Numbered from the stretch's first letter, positions 46,637-57,980 are shown. The stretch is DNA of 64,000 nucleotides from Aquanectria penicillioides (GCA_003415625.1 PYIU01000002.1:6138001-6202000); one strand, 5' to 3'. Program-made: numbers and translations. The notes: a model not told the origin generated them from the sequence alone.

Positions 46637-47623
46637 TATGGAAGCAGGATCACACGCGGCCGTATATTGTAGAAGTGAGTAAAAGGTTTGGTTCGCTTTT
46701 ATGCAGCCTGTTTATTTGTCGTTGTAACTGGTCTGGAGCGTCCTATTTATGTTTTCATGGCATACAGATCCTTTGTGAGCTGAAAGGAGAGGGATACCAT
46801 CGTAGAACGCTATGCCGGCATTCTGTTTTCCCAGCCCTTGTCCAGTCAGCAATCAAGTCTTTCGTGGCTTGATAAGTTGTCTGCTCTCAACTTGCTCCTA
46901 CCCTAGTCCTGTTTCGACGGGCTAGTTCTACCTAGATCACTGCAGCTAAAGATCCTAGTCACCGCTAAGCCCGGATAGATTCAGATCACCCGGCGGTGTG
47001 GGGACAATATCTAAATTTACCCCCACAATGCGGGGGATATGCACAATTGGGGTCTTAGTCAGATCTATTGAAAGTTAATCGAGTGTTCGCACGACTACTT
47101 GTGTGAGAAAACAACGGAAGGTTCACGAAAGGAAGTTTCTGATTGGAGCGACTCTTTGGCGGGGTAACATCATCACATTTCGGATGCATAAAACTTACCC
47201 TGCCTCTACACTCTGCCTGCATCAACTGAGACTTACGTATTCAGACTGCATTCCAGACCACGACAGCCCGATACTGGAGGCTGGCTGAGCTTCCCAGCGC
47301 ATCATGGTACAATAGTACTGCTTGTGACCAAGCGAGAGGATTAAATGAGGTATAGAGATGGGCTTTTCAATAGAGTTTTTGATGATCAGTCCTCACGCAC
47401 TGCAACCAACAATAACGGACAACTACCAAACCCAGAGCAAAGAGCCCTTTCTTCAAGTCCATCTCTTTAAAATCATTGGCTGGGGAATACCACTTTTATC
47501 AAAGTTTAGGAGCCGTCTATATGTATCGAGTTTTTGGCACGTTCAAAGTCAAAGTACCTATCATTTTTTTGGCACGCAGGGATAGACATCACTCGAAACT
47601 ATTGTTTCACACTGGTCAATAAC
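46637..47623. other. Intergenic, no gene recognised
   Basis: Promoter side of the GMC gene. A short near-direct repeat of TTTTTGGCACG occurs near 47530 and 47567. Nothing else was recognised. Confidence 0.4.
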
Positions 47624-48032
47624 GTCGGCCACAAGTCAACTGGCCCAGGTCAACCAGTCACCTATTTTAATTGGGCTTGGCGCCTTTCCCGTTTAAGTAA
47701 TCTATGGGCCCGTATGATTGGGTATATCTTAGTACCAAACGACCAGCTGGCTTACACAACCTACATCAACACATCAACTTCAAATACAAATAACTAGCTA
47801 ATAAAAATAGATATTAGAATAAGGTAAAAGCTAATTCCATAGTTTTCTTCTTCTTGTATTCCTCTGTTCAAGTAATTCCTTTTTATCTCCTTACAAAAGG
47901 TTTAAGTTGCTGAGACCTTCATTGCAAGATGTCATTCCAACCGGTCACAAGAGGTCACGAACTATACCCAAGTAGGAGAGGCCGTACGCTAGCCCCTTTT
48001 CATCCGATGTGGCCGGTTGACTTGTGGCCGAC
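47624..48032. mobile_element. Non-coding element bounded by 17 bp inverted repeats
   Basis: GTCGGCCACAAGTCAAC at 47624-47640 is the exact reverse complement of 48016-48032. The match extends outward imperfectly (AACGTC next to ACGACGTT) and inward by several bases. The 409 bp unit has an AT-rich centre and no coding capacity, which fits a MITE or a palindromic solo fragment. The core GGCCACAAG also occurs in the LTR-like tail near 4704. No target duplication was identified with confidence. Confidence 0.5.
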
Positions 48033-48634
48033 GACGTTAGACACTGTCTCAAATTGCAAGTGTCTCGGGGAAAAGATGCCGAAGAGGCGATTGCATTGAT
48101 CTGCCTGACCAGTGGCGAGGCCCAAATAGGGTGACAGGGCCGGCGCTGTTAACTATCTATACTGCTACATTATACGAACTATATACGAATTCAGCTATGC
48201 CCCAAGTAAGTAGCTGGAATGCATCAAGACCCTGCATCTGATGCTGTGGATTGGGGCTTGGGCCACAATTGGGTCCCCCGAGGCCTCGATACCTTCATGG
48301 CTGGGCCTTTACTTCTAATATACTAATGCCTCGACCCACCTGAGCTTCTGCCTCCAATGATTTGGTGTCCGACCCTGTCTCAGCTCGCCACTGGCCATCC
48401 CTACCCAGCATCAGCTCACTCAGGTCTGCCCCTTCCGGCTTAGCAGGATAGAGGCTGTAATTGGGCAAGTCACCAAGCGACTATATTGATCTTGGATGTA
48501 CATATATACAATATATATAGAGTCAATGTGTCCGTCCTCAAGCTCCCATCCCAGACACCATTGAAATACAAGAAATACGATAGCAGCGGTACAACAAACG
48601 AGCACTATAAATCAGTGTGCGTTGTCAAGCAGAC
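48033..48634. promoter_or_regulatory. Probable promoter of the RNase T2-oxidase locus
   Basis: AT-rich TATA-like tracts occur at about 48500-48520 and CTATAAAT at 48605-48612, roughly 25-30 bases before the ATG at 48635. No other gene is seen in this 600 bp. Confidence 0.4.
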
Positions 48635-51600
48635 ATGACTTGGCACGCCCAACTTGTGCTGGTGCTGGCCCTGGCCTGCCTGGTAGCCGCCTCGTGCTCC
48701 GGCAAGTCGGACGCCTGCTCCGACAACCCGATCATGATGCGGCGCTTCAATCCGCTCAACTTCCACGCCGATACGTGCAACCTCAAGTGGAAGCTCCGCT
48801 GCACCATCAAGGACAAGCGCGGCGGGTGGCAGCAGAAGCCGCCGCCGTTCTCGCTATGCAATGCCTTTAACCAGCCAGCTGGGCTGATACCTATCGACGC
48901 CTACACGCTGTCGATGCAGGATAATGACTTCGCCCCGGGCTCGGCCCACTTCACGTTGCACGGCCTGTGGCCCGGGTCGGCGGGCGGCTCCGGCGAGAAG
49001 AACCAGCCCTACGGCTGCCTGCACGGCGAGGAGTTCGACGAGAAGATCCTCACGACCTTTAACGGCCTGCTGAACTACTTCTGGCCGACAAACGCAAAGT
49101 ACAAGAACACTTTGCAATGCTTCATCCTATCCGAGTGGATGAAGCACGGCACCTGCGCAGTAATCCCCGGCGCTGATGGTACAGCGTTCCGGCTGCCGCA
49201 GGAGGCCTACTTCCGCACGGCGTTTGTGATAGCCAACGAGTTCAACGCAAACGACGCGCTGCGCGAACAGCTACAGGACCCGAAGGACCCTGAGGACCTT
49301 GAGCCGCTCATCAGCCCCCGCTGCGTTCAGTGCGCATATCTGGCGACAGTGGGCTGGACAGGCACGGACGTGGCGAGCGTGCCGCGCATGTCAAGCGACT
49401 GCGTCGACCAGTGCTTTGCGTGCGGCGACCACTGGGACACATGCGTGCCGGCGCAGCTAGACAGCACCGTGCTACTAGACCCCAGCAACGCGCCTCTGAA
49501 AAAGAGTGAAAGTGGTAGTAACAGCAATGGATATGCGAGCTTCCCGTTGTTGGAATATGGTATGCCAGCCTTTGCAAGCAGCAACAACATCTCCCCCTGG
49601 CAGGGCACCTGGCGCTCGTTTGGCGCCGAGCAGCTTGGGTCCGGCAAGTTCGAGTTCGCGCAGACCTTTACCGACAACGTCCTGACTGTTACTACCGACA
49701 GCCCATACCCCCAGACATGCACCTATGAGCAGCGCGGCCCTGGGGAACTGGTACTGCACTGCGGCGCCAAGCACATGGAGGACTGCCTGGTGCAGCGGCT
49801 GCCAGATATTGGCGGGCTCGAGGTAGCCTTTCTGGCATGCAACCATACTGGGGCGCCGGCGCCGGCAAGCTTCTATTCCGCCATGGACACGCCTGGGTGC
49901 GGCAACTTTCTTATGTTCCGTTGCAAGGCGTCGGAGGCGGGATGTGCCTTTTCTCCGGATGCTATCTCGGCAGCCGGCAGCAAGGCGTCTAAGCCCAAGA
50001 CCAAGACCGAGACCAAGCCCAGCCCTGTGAGCCACTCCCAGCCAGGCATTGCCGGAGCACCCCCGCTCTGCTGGGCTCATGGCGCACACTCCAGGTATCC
50101 AGCCACTATGAACAGGGCCTCGCGCGATGGGACTTTACTGCCGATGGCCAGGCATCGCTGCAGTGGCCAAACTACCCTGGTCGCGGCGTGCAACGCTACT
50201 CAGTCTCACACTCCGATGAGGATCCCAGCCTAGTGCTCCTTGCCAGCCCCAGCGGCACCATTACTACCTGTCGCTTCAAGTTCCAGTACCAGCCGGTGTA
50301 CTCGTACGCCGTGCTTGACTGCGGAGCGCCGAACCAGCCGGCAGTAGACAAGGAACACACGAAATGGGCCATGGGCCGGTGCAACCCGTGCAGCGCCCAC
50401 TGTCGCTACTCGTGCAGCCCCGAGAACGACTTCTGCGGCGCCGGCTCATGCGACCCGGCCGACTCGGTACAAGCAGCATCTACCGGCGCCCTGCCCTCGG
50501 CGCCTCACAATACACACACAGCGCTCACAGACGACCATGACTGGTGCACACCTGAAGACTCTAGCTGCTGGCCTACCAAGACAGCCATCCGCAAGCTGGA
50601 GCGGGCGCTAGACCCCGATGTGCCCCGGCGCGGCCTCCAGTGGAGCAGCTACCCGCAGCCGCAGCCGGCGCCGGTGCCGACAGGCTCTGACAAGAACCAG
50701 TCCTTCTATGGCCTAGGGGCCTCGCCTGCGGGCCTCAGGGCGCTGTACTACTACGAGGACATCGCCGAGATGCAGCGCCCGTGCTTCAACCCGGCCGATA
50801 AACCTTCTGTATGGAACAGCGTGTCGGACATGTGTAAGGCAGCGCTGCACCAGAACGAGTACCGCAACTGGAACCCCTTTATTGTTGTCTTCCCGCTTAA
50901 CGAGCGCCATGTAGCCGCCGCCCTTACATTTGCCGCGCGGCACCGCCTGTGTATCGCTACTGCCGGCACTGGCCACGAGTATAACAGCCGTAACTCATGC
51001 CCGACCGGCGGCATCCTTATCCGCACGATCCTGCTCAAGGACAAGGCCTTTATGCCCACCTGGCGCGAGGACCCGGCCCTGGCCCCCGCTGGCGCATTCC
51101 GCTTTGGCGCCGGCTCTATCTTCGCCGAGATGCATAACTTCTCGGCAAGCACGACCGCGTCGTTGCTTCAGGCTGGTGCTCCACCGTCGGCATGGTCGGC
51201 TTCCATCTCGGCGGCGGCCACGGCCTTTTGCGCCATCTATGGGCCTTGGCGTCGATAACGTGCTAGAGATTGAGGTCCTGCAGGTCGGTCGCGACTCCAA
51301 CGGCCAGCCTGTCGTTCACAAGAAGATCGCCAGTCGCCGCCACAATCCACAGCTCTTCTGGGCCATGCGCGGCGGCGGCGGCGGTGTCTGGGGCGTCATT
51401 CTCTCCATGACGATCCGCGCCCACGCCGTGCCCGGCGGAGGCCTCAGCCGCGTCTTCATCCCCTGAACGGCACCTTTTGCCCGGACTCGCGGCAGTTTGG
51501 CTACCAGTGGCTGCGCGGCATGTGGACTCGCTTCGCCGCGTGGCAGCTAATGCTTAACCACAAGGTCAGCACGCAGCCCGGCTTCTTTATTAACACCACC

Positions 51601-52332
51601 GAGTACGCGACAGGTGGCCTCTGCGCAGTCACTTGGCAGTTCAACTTTGAGTACTTCTACGCCGGCGGTCAGAAAGAGCCGGACTATATTCTGTTCCGCG
51701 ACCGCCTCAAGGACGTGCTGCAGGCGACGGATGTGCAGGAGAACAACTTCAAGTCGGCCTATCAGTACCTCCTCACCATGCCCGCCAACAAGTTTCAACT
51801 CGTCGTCACAAACCCGCTGCCGGCGCCGCACCCGCCCTCTGACGAGGCTACCGGCTCTCAGAACTCGGTCTTTGTCTCGCGGCAGGCCATGGAGACAAAG
51901 TTCGCCTCGACCATGATGGACGTGCTGGATATTTGCGTTGCGTCCTTGAAGAATCCTGACAAGAAGACGTCGCCGGATCCATCGGGCTATCGCTGCGGCT
52001 TCCACTACCTCTACACGTCGCTGACGGGCAATCTGGGGAGCGTGCAGCCAGGCGACACGGCCATCTCGCCGGGCTTTCGCTCGGCGCTCATGCTGTGGAA
52101 TGCGCGAACCTTGACGACGAAGCAGTCGAACGACACGGTGTATAAGCTTGGGCCGAACAGCTATTTCTCCGAGAGCTCGTATGTGATGCACAACTGGACA
52201 GAGAGGTACTGGGGCCAGAAGAGATACGAGCAGTTGCTAGCTGTGAAGAAGGCGCACGACCCTGGAAATCATTTCTGGTGCCATCATTGTGTTGGGGATG
52301 ACCCGAATGATGCGTATGGGGGGAGCCGCTAG
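48635..52332 (+). pseudogene. RNase T2-like / FAD-oxidase (BBE) fusion locus, frameshifted
   Basis: The ATG at 48635 opens a signal peptide (residues about 5-20). RNase T2 motifs follow: F-T-L-H-G-L-W-P at 106-113 (His109) and S-E-W-M-K-H-G-T-C at 166-174 (Glu167, His171). Two copies of an unrecognised domain starting W-Q-G-T-W-R and L-G-S-W-R-T come next, near 49600-49950 and 50066-50340, then a Cys-rich linker. From about 50525 a berberine-bridge-type oxidase begins (S-S-C-W-P-T). It has the FAD-linking His in G-T-G-H-E-Y-N (codon 50974-50976), the Cys in G-W-C-S-T-V-G (51177-51179), G-G-G-H-G and the C-terminal H-H-C-V-G. Frame changes occur near 50059, 51140, 51227 and 51462, each explained by one missing base. 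There is no intron and no stop between domains in the followed frames. The whole would be about 1,230 residues. Confidence 0.7.
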
Positions 52333-53159
52333 GTGCTGCGGCTGATTTTGTCAAGAAAGATATCAAAGATAAAAAAGATGAGTTGTAGCGGCCGCTGCTT
52401 GTTGGCTGAGTGCTGGCCTGATATAACCCTGGGCGCCAGATACGCGTTTTTTCTGGCCGAAAAAATGACGGCGGACCAATTTAGCCAATCAGGCACCCGG
52501 CTCTCATCTCTAGTCCGTTGTTCAATGCGCTAAATTACGCCTGCCGCTGCAAAGCATGTGGGGCGATGCGTCCGACACGCTCGGTGCGGTCTTTTCCAGC
52601 CTGCGACGAAGGAATGAGGCTCTTCTTTTCTTCAACAGGATCCAGGCGGCGAATAGAGACAGAGGTAGATGGGTCGTATCTGTAGGAAATGGGAGGCGTG
52701 ATCTGTGTAGCCCACTTCATTGGAGTAAGTTAGTTGCGAAATGGACATTGTAACCCAAGAATCCTGCGGGCCAAGTTACATTTAGCTGATCAATCAAACA
52801 GTGAGTCGTATACGTGCTCAAGATTTTTTGATTTTTTTTCAGAATAGCCTTTGTTCATATATTAGAAGTGTTGCCCTTGATTCAGACAGAGAAATAACAG
52901 GATTTTAAGACCTAACCATTTCTCATAAAGTCTAAACTCTCCTTCCAAGCAGTCAACCAACTTTCACCTACAATTGTTGAAGATTAGAGAAGTTAAAGCC
53001 TCCTGGAGTCTTACAACGAAGATGGCTAGCAACACTATGACTAACACGGCCCGTCCGACCACTTCCAACAAAAAGTCCTACGCCAATCGAGCCTGTTCAT
53101 TATCAGTCCTTGGATCTTGTTCTTTATTCCCTGTTCAATAACGTGTCTCCAATCGCAAT
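52333..53159. other. Intergenic, no gene recognised
   Basis: This 3' flank has a return to ordinary base composition. No motif-bearing frame was seen. A short frame opening at about 53023 could be a 5' exon of the tautomerase gene. Confidence 0.35.
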
Positions 53160-53167
53160 CATCTAGA

Positions 53168-53599
53168 GATGTCAAACCTTGATTCGTCTCTGCGTTCCCG
53201 CATGGCGGGCTATCATCTGGCCTTCAGCAATATTAGAGTGGGGATTGGACAGGTCTATGTCATGGCCTAGGCGTCAGGACACATCTGCATGAACACAATA
53301 GAACTAATATAACAACTTAGCACAGATTCCAGGTCATCACTCGGCACGAGCGCAATGAGATTATCACCGACGATTATGGTCTGGGTCTCGCTCGCACTGA
53401 CGAGCTAGTCGTTGTTCCCATCTTCCAGCTGGGCAGGTCGCAGGAGATCAAGCAAGCAACATTTTCTGGCCCGGCCGAGGCTCTGTATGAGAAATGTGGT
53501 CTTGATGACGACAATCTTGTCGTGAGCGTGAGCATGAACACCAGGGAGGACTGGAGCTTGGGATTGAGACGTGCCCAGCTCATCAATGGTGATCTATAA
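53168..53599 (+). CDS. Tautomerase-superfamily protein (5' part uncertain)
   Basis: The 3' exon 53326-53599 is clear and encodes F-Q-V-I-T-R-H-E-R-N-E, D-Y-G-L-G-L-A-R-T-D-E, G-R-S-Q-E-I-K-Q, L-V-V-S-V-S and E-D-W-S-L-G ... G-D-L before the stop. This is the second half of a roughly 130-residue tautomerase-family protein of the kind common in bacteria and found in some fungi. It is preceded by an intron-like gap (from GTCTATG near 53251 to CACAG at 53325) and an upstream block with L-D-S-S-L-R-S-R-M. That upstream block needs a frame change within 53168-53250 to join, and the N-terminal Pro that acts as catalytic base was not located with confidence. It may be an intact gene with an unseen intron or a partial relic. 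The reaction is unknown. Confidence 0.55.
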
Positions 53600-53797
53600 G
53601 TGTGTAGTAAGAATCGAGAATTAAAAAAAAATTATGTTTCATGTATTGCTTCCCTGTATGCTCAGTGTTTGTCTGTTAGAAGGTTTGATCTCTTCTCAGT
53701 CTTATTAGACTGTCTAATCATTTGATTCAAATATAAAGCGCACAGACAAGGCTGATGCCCAACTAACTATGGGATTAAATAGTGCCGCTCAAGTCAA

Positions 53798-54360
53798 CAA
53801 GAGATCATCTCCTAATGCATCCAAAATTTGTGTCCAATCAACGCCAGCTCCATTTCCAGATGAGCGCAAGTCACATAGATCCTCAAGGATCTCGAGAGCT
53901 CGAGATACATTTTGAAAACGCCGTGTCTCAAGCATCATCTACAACCTTTCGCTGTGACATTGTTCTGTAGCTTCGCCGCCTGCGAAGAAAAGCGGGAACA
54001 GAAGAGCAGACTCGGGTAACGCCCTGGCAGAAATGTGGGAAATATAATGTAACGTATTTTCGATCTGGGTGCGGATCTTGGATCGTGAAATGCCCATGAC
54101 GTTGTTCTTGAACTCTGGATCTGCCTGGCTAAACAAACCCCCCGCGCCTAGTCGGTTGCGCATAAGGCGGTCGAAGAAAATAAGTACTGCGCTCTTATAC
54201 GCATAAACAAGGTCTAACAATCCTAGAGCAACATTAGGATAGTAACTCCAACCTCTCAACTCCTTTTCTATCACCGTACAAGTGCTATGGAATAGAGACT
54301 TCTTCTCTTGGACTTCTTCAGGGGCAGTATTGTCCCGAAGTTTGGTGTCGTCGTCTAGAC
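53798..54360 (-). pseudogene. C-terminal relic of a second fungal transcription factor
   Basis: From about 54360 one frame reads towards S-L-F-H-S-T-C-T-V-I-E-K-E-L, then L-P-E-S-A-L-L-F-P-L-F-F-A-G-G-E-A, the characteristic C-terminal block of Zn2Cys6 (Fungal_trans_2) regulators. A TAG interrupts after H-S-E-R-L. The same frame continues with M-L-E-T-R-R-F-Q-N-V-S-R-A-L-E-I-L and V-D-W-T-Q-I-L to a stop at about 53798. About 180 residues remain. The DNA-binding domain and the first two-thirds are absent, so this is a fragment. Confidence 0.65.
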
Positions 54361-56015
54361 ATCCGATCCTTGCAAGTGACTGTGCCAGGTTTTATAGTCG
54401 CCCAAGCCAACCTCCGAAGTTAAGAAGGCCAGACAGGCGGCAGCATTGTCCCATGCCAAGCGAAGTCAGTGGAAGGTGTGTTTAGTGCGACATACCAGAT
54501 AAGAAAGAGTTGAATTGTTCGCTTACAGTCAGATGGCGCGTTATAGGGTAATGTCGGTAGTGCCCCATAACATGGCGTTTTTGCGGCGTCTGGGGTTGGG
54601 TGCTTGGCAGCAGAGCAGAGGAGGGCTAAAGGGCGGCGGCATCGATAATACATCATGATCATGAGTAGAGGGCGGCTCCAGCCAGACTCCGGCGCAGCGT
54701 CTCTGGCTGCAGGCCAGGGACGACATCGCGAACAGGCCCGCGAATGCACCTGAGGTTCAGGCGCAAACATGTGCCACAGACAGGAAACACATTCTCTACG
54801 CACTTTGTTCTCCTAGATGCCGGTCCCGGCAAGCAACAGGCTAGGGGGGGTTCGAGGCGCCAACAAGCAGATTTTGTCTCACCGGTGACGACACGTCAAG
54901 CAGCCGGTCTTGTTATGCTTGGACCCCTTTCGCCTCCGGAAGCCGGGCTGCGGTGCAGAGGAGGACATGGAGGCGGGCGCCGATCAAACGGCAAAAAAGT
55001 CCGACCCACGTACGGGCATGGATCGGAGGTAGAGGACAAAATGCAGTTGCGAGCGAAGACGGCGGGCGTGTTGCGCGAATGTGCAGTGAGCGTGAGGATT
55101 TGTTATCTCTCCAGCAAGGCCCTAGGGCGGGGGGTCGACGACGAGGGAGGCCTTTGATAAGGATGGATGCCAGGGGGATGCCAGGATCCAGCGTTACGGG
55201 GCCTCTGGCTTTGGCTTTGGCTCTGCCTCTGCCTCTGGGGCAAAGGCCATGGGCAACGAGCTACTTACTACAGTATCACGCTAGACCTAGGAACGGCAAG
55301 TCATCTAATTATCTGCTGTCCTTGCGGATAAGCGTACAGCACGTCTCTCAGTGGCTGTCGTCGACTGACGGGCGGCTTATCGGAGGGCCGCAGGCGGTAG
55401 CAGTGACGACGGGGTCCACTGAGCTAGGGCGTGTCCCTCGAGTCCCCTCCCTCCCTCCATCCATCCATTGGGCCTGCGATGGGGCACTTTGGGCTGTCTT
55501 GGGACCCTCTAGGGACCCTCTAGGGATCTAGGGAACCCTCTGGTGGGCTTCTTGGGTGGTTCTTGAGCGGGGAACCCCCGCTTTTCGGGGAACGCAGAAC
55601 ATGATGGGGGCTCGGCTTTTGGTGAGACCGAGGGTATCCTGTGCTGGGCTCCTTGGGCCGTATCTGGCGTCTTTTAGCTCCCTAGCGAGCCGCACATTGC
55701 CCGTCATGTCGCTGTTAGTTGCCTTGTAATACGCTCCCTGCACGCCTACACCCTCGCTCGCGCCCTGCCGGGCCGGCGTATTATTCGCTATTGTCCCGGT
55801 CGCAGCTCCACTTGCATCCGACACCCGTGACTCCTCCAAGGCCTTTATTATTCAGTGTGCTGCTGTTTGCATCTTCTTTTTTATTTCCGATGCACCTTTG
55901 TCAATAATCTCCCATATACATACTTATATATATCTTCTTTTCTTTACTTTTCTTTACTTTTCTTTTCCTTTCTTCCTTTTAATTCTGTCAAGAAAAGAAA
56001 GAAAAAGAATCAAAC
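54361..56015. other. Long upstream region of the amidase gene
   Basis: This 1.65 kb has only motif-free frames. A short simple-sequence run of CTCTGGCTTTGG-type units lies near 55202-55240, and a pyrimidine-rich (CTTTT)n leader at about 55930-55980 sits directly before the amidase ATG, as is common for well-expressed fungal genes. Confidence 0.4.
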
Positions 56016-57980
56016 ATGTCGGATCCTCAACAACTGAAGTCTTGGGAAGACAAGGCCACCTGGGCCAGAGCCAAGCGAGATGCTGGCCTTGCCAAGGTTG
56101 AGCCTAAGCTGGAGGGCATCCCGGCCGATCTACCACTAAGCTCTCAGGATTTGCCCAAGGCTGTCTTGACTCCTCGAGAGATTGAAATCACAGAAAACTA
56201 CACCGTTCCTCAATTGTTGACCGCTCTGTACTCAAGAAAGATCAAGGTCGAGGAAGTAACCAGGGCTTTCCTGCGACGAGCCGCCTTGGCCCATGCTGCC
56301 GTAAGCCAACAACCCCTTCTTTTAACCATAACCTCCCAACTTCGAGATTATCTCGAGTAAAAAAAGAAAAGAAAATAAGCGGAAACAGAACAGAACAGGA
56401 CAAAAAACATGGATTTTCTCGCTAACAAGAATAGACAAACTGCCTCATTGATCTCATGTGGGATGAGGCAATTGCTCGCGCCAAGTACCTAGACTCACTT
56501 CCGGAACCCAAAGGAGCGCTCTTCGGATTGCCTATTTCGACCAAGGAGCACCACGGCATGGTGGGTCCGGATGTCACCACGTCCGCATCCTTTGCCGCCT
56601 GGGTTGGTAAGAAGCATGGCTCCAATATTCTCTACGACACCTTCTGGGAGGAGGGATGCGTCTTCTATGCCCGGTCAACCCAGCCGCAGACCATTATGCA
56701 CCTAGAGACCAACAGCCCAGTGTACGGCCGCACCACCAACCCCTACAATCGCAACTTGACTTCCGGCGGCAGCAGTGGAGGAGAAGCCGCGCTGCTCGGT
56801 ATCCGCGGAAGCATCTTTGTAAGTTGTTGCCAGACTGAAACCATGCTGCTCGACGCTGACCCTTCCAAAAACAGGGTGTTGGTGGTGACATTGGTGGCAG
56901 TGTCCGTTGCCCCTGTGCCCATGTTGGTGCCTACGGTTTCAAGTGCGTTGAAATACTTTCAAAAGACTCATTGAACCCATATCCCAGAAGCTAACCAGTC
57001 CCGTGTAGGCCGAGTTTGAAGCGAGTCTCCGTCGTGGGACAGAGAAGTATCATGGCTGGAAAGGAGTCGATTCAATCTACAGGAGGCCCCATGGTCGTAG
57101 ACCGTGAATCATTAGAAATCTTCATGAAGGTCGCCCTATCATCAAAGCCCTGGCGCCTGGACCCGTCCCTCACCGTCAAGGATTGGACCCCAGTTACCTT
57201 CACTAAGCCTCTTAAGATTGCCGTCCAGTGGTGGGATGGTGTTGTGCAGCCCCATCCTCCCATGACTCGAGCCCTGCGAGAGGTTGCCGACGCGTGCCGA
57301 AAGGCGGGCATGGAGGTCGTTGACTGGGATTGCGAGCCCCTCGATCACGCCAAGGCCTGGGAGATTATTTCAGGACTCTACTGGCCAGATGGTGGTGAGG
57401 AGGCCCTCACAACACTCAAGGAGACTGGAGAACCAGTCCTGCCCTTGACTAAATTCATCATCGAGGAGCAACCCAACGTCAAGAACCGCACCCAACATGA
57501 GCTTTGGAAAGTAAGCTAGGAAGAAATCTCACCTTGACAAAAAGTTTTTCAAACGCTAATCGTCACAACTTTTTTTTCCAGCTCTGCGCGGAACGAGACG
57601 AGTACCGCACAACCTACGCCCAAGCCTGGAACAAGACTGCTGCCAAGGACGGCCGGGAGGTTGATGTCATTCTCTGCCCTCCTTCGTTCGGCGCTGCCAC
57701 TCCTCACGACCAGTCCCGCTACTGGGGATACACGTCGCAGTGGAACCTGCTTGATTACCCTGCCGCCGTCTTCCCGGTCACCACCGTGGACCCAGCCAAA
57801 GACCCCAAGGACACCAGCTACGTGCCCAAGAACGACGAGGACAAGTTCGTTTATGAGATGTACGCCCCCGAAAGGTACGAGAACGCGCCTGTGAGTCTCC
57901 AGGTTGTGGGACGAAGACAGGAGGATGAAAAGGTGCTTGCTGCTCTTGCGGCGATCGAACGTGCCATGGGTAGAAACTAG
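56016..57980 (+). CDS. Amidase (acetamidase-like, amidase-signature family)
   Basis: Five exons (56016-56300, 56435-56818, 56875-56942, 57009-57510 and 57582-57980) give 545 residues with no stop. All introns are 56-134 bp and GT..AG. The amidase-signature triad is complete: Lys in P-I-S-T-K-E-H-H-G, cis-Ser in S-G-G-S-S-G-G-E and the nucleophile Ser in G-D-I-G-G-S-V-R-C-P. The last two lie in adjacent exons. The P-H-P-P-M-T-R-A-L-R and D-V-I-L-C-P-P-S blocks and the C-terminal L-Q-V-V-G-R-R are typical of fungal acetamidases/general amidases of 530-560 residues. It is predicted cytosolic, releasing ammonia from amides, with nitrogen-source control likely by analogy only. An MFS relic lies just downstream. 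A damaged paralogue lies at 43-44 kb. Confidence 0.92.

Noticed and set aside
49475..50089. 204-codon minus-strand frame in the fusion locus
   Set aside because: It mirrors a GC-rich coding strand with clear RNase and oxidase motifs; no motif on the reverse strand.
54360..54470. Possible 5S rRNA-like sequence (CCTCCGAAGTTAAG)
   Set aside because: Only a short resemblance; the flanking helices and the internal control region of a fungal 5S gene are not present.
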